From contig NZ_QPEX01000044.1 in the NCBI RefSeq assembly GCF_003335505.1, positions 62,001-126,000 of the forward strand: DNA of 64,000 nt, written 5' to 3'. The position numbers and the translations under genes are program-made. Each line of letters begins with the position of its first letter. Positions within the stretch are counted from its first letter, which is position 1. Below, piece by piece: positions 33,052 to 41,423 of the stretch. The notes beneath the pieces are model-generated. The model saw only the letters and a list, made by a program, of their open reading frames with translations, did not search any database and was not told the origin of the DNA. The stretch comes from Bremerella cremea. GTDB lineage: Bacteria; Planctomycetota; Planctomycetia; Pirellulales; Pirellulaceae.

Positions 33052-34467
33052 CTATTTGTAGTCCCACTCGCGGACGTCGACAAAGTGCCCAGAGATTCCA
33101 GCGGCGGCGGCCATCTCGGGGCTGACCAGATGAGTACGCCCACCTTTGCCTTGGCGACCTTCGAAGTTACGGTTGCTGGTCGAAGCACAACGTTCGCCTG
33201 GTTCCAGCTTGTCGGGGTTCATTGCCAGACACATGCTGCAACCTGCTTCACGCCATTCAAAACCGGCTTCGGTGAAGACCTTATCGAGCCCTTCTTCTTG
33301 AGCCTGCTTTCGCACCAAGCCACTTCCTGGCACAACCATCGCATGGACGTGATCTGCTTTCTTGTGACCTTTCACAACGCTGGCAGCAGCACGCAAATCT
33401 TCGATGCGGCCGTTGGTACACGAGCCAATAAAGACGCGGTTGATCTTCACGTCGGTCATCGGAGCCCCAGCTTTGAGGTCCATGTACTCCAGGGCCGATT
33501 CGGTCGAACGGCGTTCCGTCGCATCGGCGAAGTCGCCCGGCGAAGGGACGTTGGCATTGACGGCACAAACCTGACCAGGATTGGTTCCCCAGGTCACTTG
33601 CGGAGCAATATCCTTGGCTTGGAATTCAATGACTTTGTCGTACTGGGCGCCTGGATCGGAAGGCAAGTTCTTCCAACATTCGATGGCAGCGTCCATGTCT
33701 TTCGGGGCGAACTCACGACCGCGAATATACTCGAAGGTGGTTTCGTCTGGGGCAATCATGCCAGCCCGGGCACCCGCTTCGATCGACATATTGCAGACGG
33801 TCATCCGCTGTTCCATCGTCAAGTTACGCACGGCTTCGCCCGTGTATTCCAAGACGTAGCCTGTTCCGCCAGAGGTGGTCAGGTGCCCAATCAGGTACAG
33901 CACCAAATCCTTCGCGGTAACTCCCTTGGGCAGCGTTCCATTGACGCGCAGTTCCATCGTCTTGGGTGGGCTTTGCAGCAACGTTTGCGTAGCCAGTACG
34001 TGCTCGACTTCGCTTGTCCCAATACCAAACGCCAACGCACCAAAAGCACCATGCGTAGCGGTGTGACTATCGCCGCAGACGATCGTCATGCCAGGCTGCG
34101 TCAGGCCAAGCTCAGGGCCGATCACGTGGACGACGCCTTGCTTGATGTCGTTAAGGTCGAACAATTGAACGCCGAATTCTTCGCAGTTACGGCGGAGTGT
34201 GTCGATCTGCTGCTTAGAGATCGGATCGACGATCGGAAGCGAACGGTCGGTCGTCGGCACGTTGTGGTCAGGCGTCGCCTTGGTTAGTTCTGGGCGGCGA
34301 ACCTTGCGGCCAGCTAGCCGCAGTCCTTCAAACGCTTGGGCACTAGTAACTTCATGCACCAATTGAAGGTCAATGTACAGAAGGGTCTGCTTGCCAGGTT
34401 CGGCAACGACACAGTGGTTGTCCCAGATCTTCTGGAACATCGTACGGGGGGCATTCTCCGCGATCAT
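33052..34467 (-). CDS. leuC: 3-isopropylmalate dehydratase large subunit
   Basis: 471 residues. The Fe-S cluster cysteines lie in G-S-C-T-N-G-R and A-G-C-S-M-C-L-A-M-N; substrate-site H-T-A-T-H-G-A-F-G-A-L-A-F-G-I-G is intact. It opens the leucine-branch leuCD pair. The start at 34467 has GGGGAAGAG upstream. It is separated from leuD by a foldback repeat. Confidence 0.96.
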   Translation of the reverse strand: MIAENAPRTMFQKIWDNHCVVAEPGKQTLLYIDLQLVHEVTSAQAFEGLRLAGRKVRRPELTKATPDHNVPTTDRSLPIVDPISKQQIDTLRRNCEEFGVQLFDLNDIKQGVVHVIGPELGLTQPGMTIVCGDSHTATHGAFGALAFGIGTSEVEHVLATQTLLQSPPKTMELRVNGTLPKGVTAKDLVLYLIGHLTTSGGTGYVLEYTGEAVRNLTMEQRMTVCNMSIEAGARAGMIAPDETTFEYIRGREFAPKDMDAAIECWKNLPSDPGAQYDKVIEFQAKDIAPQVTWGTNPGQVCAVNANVPSPGDFADATERRSTESALEYMDLKAGAPMTDVKINRVFIGSCTNGRIEDLRAAASVVKGHKKADHVHAMVVPGSGLVRKQAQEEGLDKVFTEAGFEWREAGCSMCLAMNPDKLEPGERCASTSNRNFEGRQGKGGRTHLVSPEMAAAAGISGHFVDVREWDYK

Positions 34468-34787
34468 TCAACTCTTCCCCAAACGGCTTTGAATAGGCCA
34501 ACAATAGAAGGACACAAGTGACACAAAAAGTTCACTTGGGCAGCCACTTCCCTAGCGAACAGCCAGAGAGAGTTGGCATAATGGTAGAGCGGCATTATAT
34601 CCCGTTTTCCCGCCAACCGGGAGGGGCAGGGGGCAAGCGGGCACAATCCACGGTGCTATCAGGGTTGGCTTGCAAACAACCTCGTTGTTTTTTGATGAGC
34701 AGAGGCAATCACCTGAGACATCGCCAGAAAGCCCCGCCAGGGCGATTCTAGAAAGCGATCGCCAGGAGAAATAACATTCGACTGGCT
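34468..34787. other. Intergenic region upstream of leuC
   Basis: 320 bases between the leuC start and the kinase stop; both genes are on the minus strand. One part looks like a D-arm of a tRNA (GGCATAATGGTAGAGCGGC), but no anticodon or T-arm follows. It should contain the leuC promoter; no T-box or other recognised leader element was seen. Confidence 0.35.
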
Positions 34788-36491
34788 TTAGGTACGAATC
34801 CCCACCGGCAGCGTTTCTTCGACAGGGTCTGGCTGCGGGCATTCGGCGATAGTTTCGTTCTCAGTCCACCATCGCACGGCGTCTTTTTGATGCCAAGTGC
34901 CGTAAGCTTCACACTTCTCCAGGTCATCGGCCATGTCGAGAATGGCCTGAAATCGCTTGTTAGGATCTTTCTCCAAACACCGTAAGACAATCGCCTCCAA
35001 GTCTTCCGGAATGGTCGAGACCAATTGCGAAGGAGGAACGACCGGTTCGTGAGCGTGGGCAATGATGACCTTAATGGGGCGTTCGTACTCGAACGGTGCG
35101 TGCCCGGTCAGCATGAAGTAAGCCAAGACACCCACCGAGTAAATGTCGCTGCGGTTATCTGGCTCGCTTTCGCCGCTGGCCTGCTCGGGGGACATGAACA
35201 AAGGAGAACCAGTGATCATCCCTTCCTGTGTCAGGTTCGAGTCTTCGGTCGAAGCGATCGGCTTGGCCAAACCAAAGTCCAGCAACTTCGCCACATCGAA
35301 ATAACCACCTCGCTTAGCAGCAAACACATTCGCGGGTTTGATGTCGCGATGGATCATCCCTTGCGAATGGGCTTCGTTCAGGGCATCGCAGATTTGACGC
35401 AACAAATGGATCACGCGTCCAGGCGGCAACGGACCAAAGCGATGCACCAAGTCCGAAACATTCAGGCCGGGTAAGTACTCCATCACGTAGTAAAACGTGC
35501 CATCTTCGGTGCGACCGTAATCGTAGATGTCGATGTTGTTCCAGTGCGACAACTTCGACGAAGCATGCACTTCACGTTCAAACCGAGCCAGTACATTGGA
35601 ATCGCCTGCTTTTTCGGGGCGAATGATTTTGATCGCGCAAGGACGCTTCATCAAATAGTGATGCGCGAGATAAACTTCGCCCATGCCGCCAGCCCCAAGA
35701 CTACGGCTGAGTCGGTATTGGCCGAGTTGCTTCGCGTGAAAAGCTTCTGTCCGTAAGACGTTAATCGTGTAGACCCCAAACACGGCGACACCGCCACAAA
35801 GGATCATCTTCATCGCGATTTCGGCCATCATTTCGGGGCTGCCGTACATCACCGCAGCACAGGCCCCGTCGGTTGCCCAAGCATACGCCAACAAGGCAAT
35901 CGGCGCCATCACCATGGCTCCGATCACCATCGCAGCGCGTTGCCACTTGTTGGGAATAAAGAGAGCGTAGATGAAGATCAACAACAACCAACCAGGGGCC
36001 GGGTTTTGTAGCATCTGATGCCGTACCGCACAAATCTGCATGGTGTGATACTGCAATAACAACAAAAACAATGCCGGCAAACCAAACGTCACCAACTCTT
36101 GCATTTGCAAAAGTCCGCGTCGCATATCACACTTCGGGCAAAGCAAGTAGGCACTGCCACCCAAAATCACTAATATCCCGGCGTGCAGACTAATCAAAAA
36201 CGAACCTTCTCGCCCGACGTCATCCCCTGCGAAGTGATCGTACAAGTGCCACACAAAATAGACGGCAAAGATACCGAACATTACCAGTGTGGCGACCCGC
36301 AAGCGAAAGCGAAGCAAGGATTGCGTTACCCGCGAGAAGTGCGGACTGGAAGACCCTTCAACCAACGCAATGTGAGGCGAAGAAGATTGGGTGGCGGTTA
36401 CCCCGCCTCCCGTCGATGCGGCTCCGCTTGGCGCAACAATCGTCTCCTCGAAATGCCGATCCATCGAATTTGGGGGAGTGTCACTGGCCAT
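34788..36491 (-). CDS. Ser/Thr protein kinase with an N-terminal multi-helix membrane domain
   Basis: 567 residues. Residues about 60-250 contain around six hydrophobic helices (for example L-V-M-F-G-I-F-A-V-Y-F-V-W and L-L-I-F-I-Y-A-L-F-I). The kinase domain runs from about 258 to 540: glycine loop G-A-G-G-M-G (266-271), Lys288 in C-A-I-K-I-I, catalytic H-R-D-I-K-P-A-N-V (Asp383), and D-F-G at 405-407, so it looks active. Usually planctomycete STKs carry the kinase first and a single helix plus sensor after; this order is reversed. The N-terminal tail is Ser/Thr-rich and could be a phosphorylation site. Single gene; no phosphatase nearby. Confidence 0.9.
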   Translation of the reverse strand: MASDTPPNSMDRHFEETIVAPSGAASTGGGVTATQSSSPHIALVEGSSSPHFSRVTQSLLRFRLRVATLVMFGIFAVYFVWHLYDHFAGDDVGREGSFLISLHAGILVILGGSAYLLCPKCDMRRGLLQMQELVTFGLPALFLLLLQYHTMQICAVRHQMLQNPAPGWLLLIFIYALFIPNKWQRAAMVIGAMVMAPIALLAYAWATDGACAAVMYGSPEMMAEIAMKMILCGGVAVFGVYTINVLRTEAFHAKQLGQYRLSRSLGAGGMGEVYLAHHYLMKRPCAIKIIRPEKAGDSNVLARFEREVHASSKLSHWNNIDIYDYGRTEDGTFYYVMEYLPGLNVSDLVHRFGPLPPGRVIHLLRQICDALNEAHSQGMIHRDIKPANVFAAKRGGYFDVAKLLDFGLAKPIASTEDSNLTQEGMITGSPLFMSPEQASGESEPDNRSDIYSVGVLAYFMLTGHAPFEYERPIKVIIAHAHEPVVPPSQLVSTIPEDLEAIVLRCLEKDPNKRFQAILDMADDLEKCEAYGTWHQKDAVRWWTENETIAECPQPDPVEETLPVGIRT

Positions 36492-36958
36492 AAAGCTGCT
36501 TAGAAAATCACGCGCGAAGTGAGCGGAGTATTCCTTGTTGTTTTTATATTAACGTGTTCGTAAGCAAGAGGCGAATCTTTCCCATCCTCGGCTTAAAACC
36601 TCTTACCTGGCAATAGGGCCGAAAAACTACCCTTCACACCGACTACAAAAGATTCTCTCCCGTAAGCACCCACCTATCAAGCATTATCCTGCCGCTAAAA
36701 AGATGCCTGGCAAGTTGTCACCAAGAAGACTCCTCTCTTATAGTACTGTTTACCCAGAAAGACACGCCCCAGCTTCAAAATGTTCTGGAAAGCCGCAGTT
36801 ATCCAACAAATAAGTAGAACGCTTTTGGTACTCTTGGGGAGTAGGCAATCGTATGCAGCCGCTTGTCCCCGAAGTCGTTTGGCAGAATATTAAACTGGGC
36901 AAGATTACTTGCCATAACGATTGAAAGTGGCAGGATTACTTCTGACTCACGAAAGCAG
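36492..36958. other. Intergenic region between divergent genes
   Basis: 467 bases between the kinase gene (minus) and a small plus-strand gene. The part next to the kinase start is T-rich (TTTTTATATTAACG) and could be a promoter. I see no RNA or repeat here. Confidence 0.4.
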
Positions 36959-37489
36959 ATGAGTGAACCTCCTGTAAATCCGTTTGCTTCTCCGGAGGCT
37001 CGTGTCGTCGCGGCCCTGGTTAGCCAGCGGATGTCGTTGGCCTGCCTGATTCCCCTTTGGATGTGGCTTCCATTATCAATAGCAGCCGCTTATTTCGGAA
37101 CGCCGGCCGATCCGATTTCAGAACTGATAGCCATGGGGATCAATCTACTTTGGCTATGGATTGGCACGGCAATCGGCGCCTTAAGTTACTGGCCACTTCG
37201 TTTCGCTACGGTTCTGGGCCTAGGACTTCCCCTTGGGGTTCTGACCTTTTTACTGGGGCCCTATTATTTGCCAGCAGGCGCAGTGATCTATATTCTGGCC
37301 AACCTTTGCCTGGGCGCGTTAAGCTGGCGGAGCATTCCCCAGGGACGCTTGACCATTTTGGGCGGGCTTAGCCTTGGTTACGTTGTGGGATCCATCCTAT
37401 GTCTGGTTGGATCCCTTCCATTGGGAATCGCCGGATCTTTAGCGGGGTACCTTGCCGCTCAGAAGTCGTTACCCCGCGAAGAAGTATAG
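36959..37489 (+). CDS. Small hydrophobic membrane protein with an N-P-F-A-S-P motif
   Basis: 176 residues from ATG 36959. The N-terminus M-S-E-P-P-V-N-P-F-A-S-P-E is typical of planctomycete membrane proteins, followed by five or so hydrophobic helices. No family can be named. The reading from 36863 adds 32 residues without a membrane-protein start and is unlikely. Ends 8 bases before the stop of the convergent gene 37497. Confidence 0.6.
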   Translation: MSEPPVNPFASPEARVVAALVSQRMSLACLIPLWMWLPLSIAAAYFGTPADPISELIAMGINLLWLWIGTAIGALSYWPLRFATVLGLGLPLGVLTFLLGPYYLPAGAVIYILANLCLGALSWRSIPQGRLTILGGLSLGYVVGSILCLVGSLPLGIAGSLAGYLAAQKSLPREEV

Positions 37490-37496
37490 CCAGTGA

Positions 37497-38048
37497 TTAG
37501 GCAGCTCGTCGCATCGGAGCAGCCGGGGCCATGGCTTCGATTTGAGCCATGGTGTACCGCCCAAAGCTTAAATTGCCCTTAGCATCGGGCACTTCCCACA
37601 GCACCAAGCTCTTTTCGTTCAGCATCCGAGGTATCCACGTAATGGCCTGGCGAACGCTGTCGGCGTCTTGATCTGCCGAGATGATCAGCAGTTGCACATC
37701 CCGAAAAACGTTGGCCACTCGCGGCAGCGCCATGGCAGCATCGCCTGGCACCAGTTGAACTTTTGCGCCGCTAGCGTTGAGGGTCTTGTGGGCGGCTTTC
37801 AAAGGCATGCCGTCTCCTTTAGGCCGACCTTCGAACATATCGATCCCTAGGAACTCGATACGCTGATCTTCAGCGTAAAGCTGGCTGAACTGGATGATCT
37901 CTTGGGCGCGTTTGACGCTGCCCAAACCGATCTCGGCAATCTTAACGACCGGAGCATGTTGGCGAATCCAAGAATAGATTTCGCGCTGGTGAACCGGCTT
38001 CGAAAACCACGACTTCAGCAAATATTGCAGAACACGACCGGCAGCCAA
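37497..38048 (-). CDS. Hypothetical protein with a methyltransferase-like Rossmann pattern
   Basis: 183 residues from a TTG start (in-frame TGA just upstream). V-V-K-I-A-E-I-G-L-G-S-V-K-R-A resembles motif I of class I SAM-dependent methyltransferases, followed by I-E-F-L-G-I-D-M-F-E and L-V-P-G-D-A-A-M-A-L-P, where the SAM ribose and adenine would be held. Catalytic motifs cannot be confirmed, and the length is short for a methyltransferase. Alone, with the small membrane gene convergent 8 bases away. Confidence 0.5.
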   Translation of the reverse strand: MAAGRVLQYLLKSWFSKPVHQREIYSWIRQHAPVVKIAEIGLGSVKRAQEIIQFSQLYAEDQRIEFLGIDMFEGRPKGDGMPLKAAHKTLNASGAKVQLVPGDAAMALPRVANVFRDVQLLIISADQDADSVRQAITWIPRMLNEKSLVLWEVPDAKGNLSFGRYTMAQIEAMAPAAPMRRAA

Positions 38049-38446
38049 TTTTGATTCCCTTCAAAACGACGACCCAGAATGGATGGTATAGATACCCACG
38101 TCTCTTCGGCAGAAAACACCACTCGCCCGTAGTTTTTCCCCACTTCTCATAAAAGCTCTTGCCTGCTCGCATCAAACTTTCAGCAGTTTACCTAACCGGC
38201 CCTCCAGCAATTGGCTGAGAGCAGAAAAGTGCTGGCGAGTTCACCAAAATAGCGCAACCCCCAAACGGATGTATTGCAACCGTCATGGTAGGGAATTCGT
38301 TCGCCAGGGTATCGCACATATCGTGGAATTGATAAGCTTCGAGGACCCCGAATGTTGCGCAATGCGCCCTGGGTGGCCTGTTTCCATTCTTCGCTGGACG
38401 TAGGCCGGATCCCCCTAGTCAATAATTAAAGTGAAGAGTTTCGTTT
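38049..38446. other. Divergent promoter region, no recognised element
   Basis: 398 bases between a minus-strand gene and the FabH-like gene. It should hold both promoters. No repeats, RNA or terminator seen. Confidence 0.4.
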
Positions 38447-39457
38447 GTGAAATACGCATCGATCGGTCCCATCTCTACCTATCTACCGGAAAGGATTGAG
38501 ACCAACCAACAGTTGCAAGCCGAGTTCCCCAGTTGGGACATGGACTTGATCTATCCGAAGACGGGGATCGCAGCCCGGCACATCGCGGCGGAAGATGAAT
38601 GCGCCTCGGATTTGGGAGTCGCTGCGGCCGAGCGTCTATTTGCCGAACACAATATCGATCCACAATCGATCGACTTTCTCCTGTTTTGCACCCAGACGCC
38701 AGACTACCCCTTACCGACCTCGGCCTGCCTAATGCAACAGCGGCTTGGTTTGCGCCTTTCGTGTGGTGCATTGGATTTCAACCTTGGCTGCTCTGGGTTT
38801 ATTTATGGTCTGTCGCTGGCCGAAGGGCTGATCAGGGCAGGGGTGGCCAAGCGAGTGCTGTTCATCACAGCCGAAACCTATTCAAAATACATCGACCACG
38901 ACGACCGCAGCTTGCGGACGATCTTTGGCGACGGGGCTGCTGCCACGCTGATTGAAGCCGTTGACGAACCAACCCTGGATGGATTCCAGTTCGGAACCGA
39001 TGGAAGTGGGGCTGATACGCTGATGGTTACCGACGGCGGCGCTCGTCCAGCGAAAGACGCCCATACACCACGGCATCGCAAACGTTGGAATAGTCGTTTG
39101 TACATGGACGGCCCAGCGCTGATTAACTTTACTGTCGGTGCGATACCCCAGTTGGTGAAGAACATTTTCTCAGCAGCCGGCATCCCAAATTCCGACGTCG
39201 AACTCTATCTATTCCACCAAGCCACCCGTAAAATGCTGGAGCAGTTGCAGGAAAGCCTGGGAGTCGATTCCAACCGCATGCCGATTGCCTTGGAAAACGT
39301 CGGCAATACGGTCTCAGCGACCATTCCGCTTCTCATTCATGATTTGCGAAAACAAGGTCGGCTGCAAAAGGGAGCCAAGCACCTGTTGGTTGGCTTTGGC
39401 GTGGGCTGGTCCTGGGGAGGCTGTATCTGGCACGACACGTACGGTAGCGGTGCCTAA
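38447..39457 (+). CDS. Beta-ketoacyl-ACP synthase III family protein (FabH-like)
   Basis: 336 residues from a GTG start with GTGAAGAG upstream. The catalytic triad is present: C115 in N-L-G-C-S-G-F, H257 in L-F-H-Q-A, N287 in E-N-V-G-N-T. It condenses an acyl-CoA starter with malonyl-ACP at the start of fatty acid synthesis. Length and motifs are canonical, but the insertion R-P-A-K-D-A-H-T-P-R-H and the long N-terminal part could point to a KASIII relative used in a secondary pathway. It is 35 bases upstream of a YqgE gene; the two are probably cotranscribed. Confidence 0.82.
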   Translation: MKYASIGPISTYLPERIETNQQLQAEFPSWDMDLIYPKTGIAARHIAAEDECASDLGVAAAERLFAEHNIDPQSIDFLLFCTQTPDYPLPTSACLMQQRLGLRLSCGALDFNLGCSGFIYGLSLAEGLIRAGVAKRVLFITAETYSKYIDHDDRSLRTIFGDGAAATLIEAVDEPTLDGFQFGTDGSGADTLMVTDGGARPAKDAHTPRHRKRWNSRLYMDGPALINFTVGAIPQLVKNIFSAAGIPNSDVELYLFHQATRKMLEQLQESLGVDSNRMPIALENVGNTVSATIPLLIHDLRKQGRLQKGAKHLLVGFGVGWSWGGCIWHDTYGSGA

Positions 39458-39492
39458 CGTATCGCGTAGCAACAGAGAGGAGTTCGCGGACG

Positions 39493-40047
39493 ATGGAATC
39501 ACTCGCTGGCAAATTCTTAATCGCGTCTCCCTATCTCCCTGACCCCAACTTCTTGCGGACTGTGGTGCTGATGGTTCAGCACGATCATGAAGGGGCGTTA
39601 GGCTTGGTCCTGACCCGCCCCATCAATCTGACCGTGCAAGAGCTGTGGAAAAACGTCAGCGGCGAGGAAATCTCTGCCGCAGAAGCAGTCTTACAAGGTG
39701 GCCCCGTCGAAGGCCCCTTGATGGCGATTCATCAGGAAGAAGCATTAGCCGAGATCGAGATTATCCCTGGCGTCTATTTCGCCAGCCAACGCGAGAACAT
39801 CGAGCCACTCATTCGTGAAGGCAAACGCCCTTACCGGTTGTTTCTCGGCTATTCGGGCTGGGGCGCTCAGCAGTTAGAAGACGAAATGGAAGTCGGCGGC
39901 TGGCTCACGCTGCCGGCCCGCAAAGAGCCGATCTTCGAATCAAACACCGACCTGCTCTGGAAAAGCGTCTCTGGCGAAGTCGGCTCGAACATCATGCGAG
40001 AATCGCTCAACCTAAAGAGCATGCCGCAAGATCCGAATATGAACTAA
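39493..40047 (+). CDS. YqgE/AlgH (UPF0301) family protein
   Basis: 184 residues. Typical elements: L-A-G-K-F-L-I-A-S-P, G-A-L-G-L-V-L-T-R-P-I-N, L-Q-G-G-P-V-E-G-P, and F-L-G-Y-S-G-W-G-A-Q-Q-L-E-D-E near the C-terminus. The function of the family is not settled. SD GAGAGGAG lies about 11 bases before ATG 39493. It follows the FabH-like gene. Confidence 0.92.
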   Translation: MESLAGKFLIASPYLPDPNFLRTVVLMVQHDHEGALGLVLTRPINLTVQELWKNVSGEEISAAEAVLQGGPVEGPLMAIHQEEALAEIEIIPGVYFASQRENIEPLIREGKRPYRLFLGYSGWGAQQLEDEMEVGGWLTLPARKEPIFESNTDLLWKSVSGEVGSNIMRESLNLKSMPQDPNMN

Positions 40048-40090
40048 AGAGCGGGTAGTCGATTTACAAAAGTTAAAACGACACCTCTCC

Positions 40091-40120
40091 CAAGCCCATG
40101 CTCATAGGAACACGGGCTTG
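40091..40120. terminator. Weak hairpin between convergent genes
   Basis: CAAGCCCATG (40091-40100) pairs with CACGGGCTTG (40111-40120) with one mismatch, between the YqgE stop and the M24 peptidase stop. No T-run. Confidence 0.4.
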
Positions 40121-40134
40121 CCGATCGCCAACGA

Positions 40135-41238
40135 TTAGGCCAGTTCCATCTTGAAGGGTGAGAGGTTTTCGACCCCGGTCTCAGTAACAAGATAGTCGTT
40201 TTCTAGTCGCATACCGAAACGGAGGCGTTCGTCGTAGAGGCCTGGTTCACAGGTAAAGACATCGCCGACGGCGAATGTGTCGTCCCAGCACGAGTTCAAG
40301 TGCGGGGCTTCGTGCGGGTAGAGACCGATACCGTGCCCCAGGTGATGCGGGAACTCGCCGATCGGGGCTGCTTTGAGGATCTCTTGCACTTCGAGGAACA
40401 GTTCCTTGCAGCTCTTGCCCGGCTTCACGACTGCTTCAAGATGTGCGAAGACCTTCATGATGTAGGTCCATGCTTCTTGCTGTTCGTCGGTTGGCTTACC
40501 GTTCACGGCGATTGCGCGGCTGTTATCGGCAAAGTAGCCACGAAACGCAGGGCCAAGGTCCAAGATATACAACTCGCCATCTTGCGTCCTCCGATCACGA
40601 GCCGGGCCCCCCATTTCGCCACTGGCGTAATCGTTGCCAGTACCAGTTAGGGCTTCGCCGTATTGCATGACTGCGGCCGCTTGCAGTTGGTTAAAGACTT
40701 CCAGTTCGCTGATGCCAGGGCAGATGATCTCGCGGGCCTTTTCGTACATCTTTTCGGTACCGCTAATCGCCATACGAATCTTCGCGATTTCGTCGGCATC
40801 TTTCTTCCGACGCTGGCGGTAAAGCTCCGGTTCGATATCGACCAATTCCGCCGAGAATTGGCTCGAAACATGAACCGGATAGCTGGAGTACTCAACTCCT
40901 AAACGCTTCAGTTCGCCTGCTTCACGCAGAATGCCCAGCAAGGCCTGGCTGGATGCGGCGCGTTGATCGTTACGCAAAGTAGACAGCCACTGGGCTTCGT
41001 AGGTGCGAACGTCATCCGCTGCTGCCGCTTCTGGGGCTTCGTTCGGCGAGACCAACGCCAAGCGACCATCCGCGAAGAGAACTGCCGCTGGTGAGAATTT
41101 CCACTCGTAACGAGGACCGGCTAGCCATTGGACGTGTTCGTTTTGTGTGACCACGATCGCATCTAGCGATTGGTCTTCCAATGCTTTGAGCAGGCGTTGT
41201 TGACGGCTACGGCACGCTTCGACGTTGATTCCCAGCAT
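40135..41238 (-). CDS. M24 metallopeptidase (Xaa-Pro dipeptidase type)
   Basis: 367 residues from ATG 41238, which has GGGAGA 6 bases upstream; the frame is open further upstream but those residues are not family-like. The two-metal centre is complete: D in L-D-L-G-P-A-F-R-G-Y and A-D-N-S-R, H in H-H-L-G-H-G-I-G-L, E in E-P-G-L-Y, and E in R-L-E-N-D. The N-terminal creatinase-like domain is present (R-L-L-K-A-L-E-D-Q-S-L-D-A-I-V). It cleaves dipeptides with Pro at the second position in the cytoplasm. Confidence 0.9.
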   Translation of the reverse strand: MLGINVEACRSRQQRLLKALEDQSLDAIVVTQNEHVQWLAGPRYEWKFSPAAVLFADGRLALVSPNEAPEAAAADDVRTYEAQWLSTLRNDQRAASSQALLGILREAGELKRLGVEYSSYPVHVSSQFSAELVDIEPELYRQRRKKDADEIAKIRMAISGTEKMYEKAREIICPGISELEVFNQLQAAAVMQYGEALTGTGNDYASGEMGGPARDRRTQDGELYILDLGPAFRGYFADNSRAIAVNGKPTDEQQEAWTYIMKVFAHLEAVVKPGKSCKELFLEVQEILKAAPIGEFPHHLGHGIGLYPHEAPHLNSCWDDTFAVGDVFTCEPGLYDERLRFGMRLENDYLVTETGVENLSPFKMELA

Positions 41239-41355
41239 GAGAGTTCTCCCTATACGATAGTCAGGTGGGGCGAGCATAGGTGCGCTCCCCCCAACCTAGC
41301 ACTAGCTGCCCGCGCTGAGAAGCCCCGCTAGGCAGGCGATAGCAAGCGCGCATAA

Positions 41356-41387
41356 GAAGAGCCGCCCCCGGGAAGGCGCGGCTCTTC
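41356..41387 (-). terminator. Hairpin terminator of the giant cadherin-dockerin gene
   Basis: GAAGAGCCGC (41356-41365) pairs with GCGGCTCTTC (41378-41387) in a G/C-rich 10-bp stem, 37 bases after the stop of the minus-strand giant gene. Confidence 0.55.
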
Positions 41388-41423
41388 GTTTGATCTTGAG
41401 GTTTTCACGCTTCCGTCAAGCGT

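Noticed and set aside
33034..34287. Long open frame of 417 codons on the plus strand
   Set aside because: It lies opposite leuC and comes from its codon bias; the translation has no protein features.
34573..34640. tRNA-like segment (GGCATAATGGTAGAGCGGC resembles a D-arm)
   Set aside because: No matching anticodon stem or T-arm follows, and the acceptor ends do not pair.
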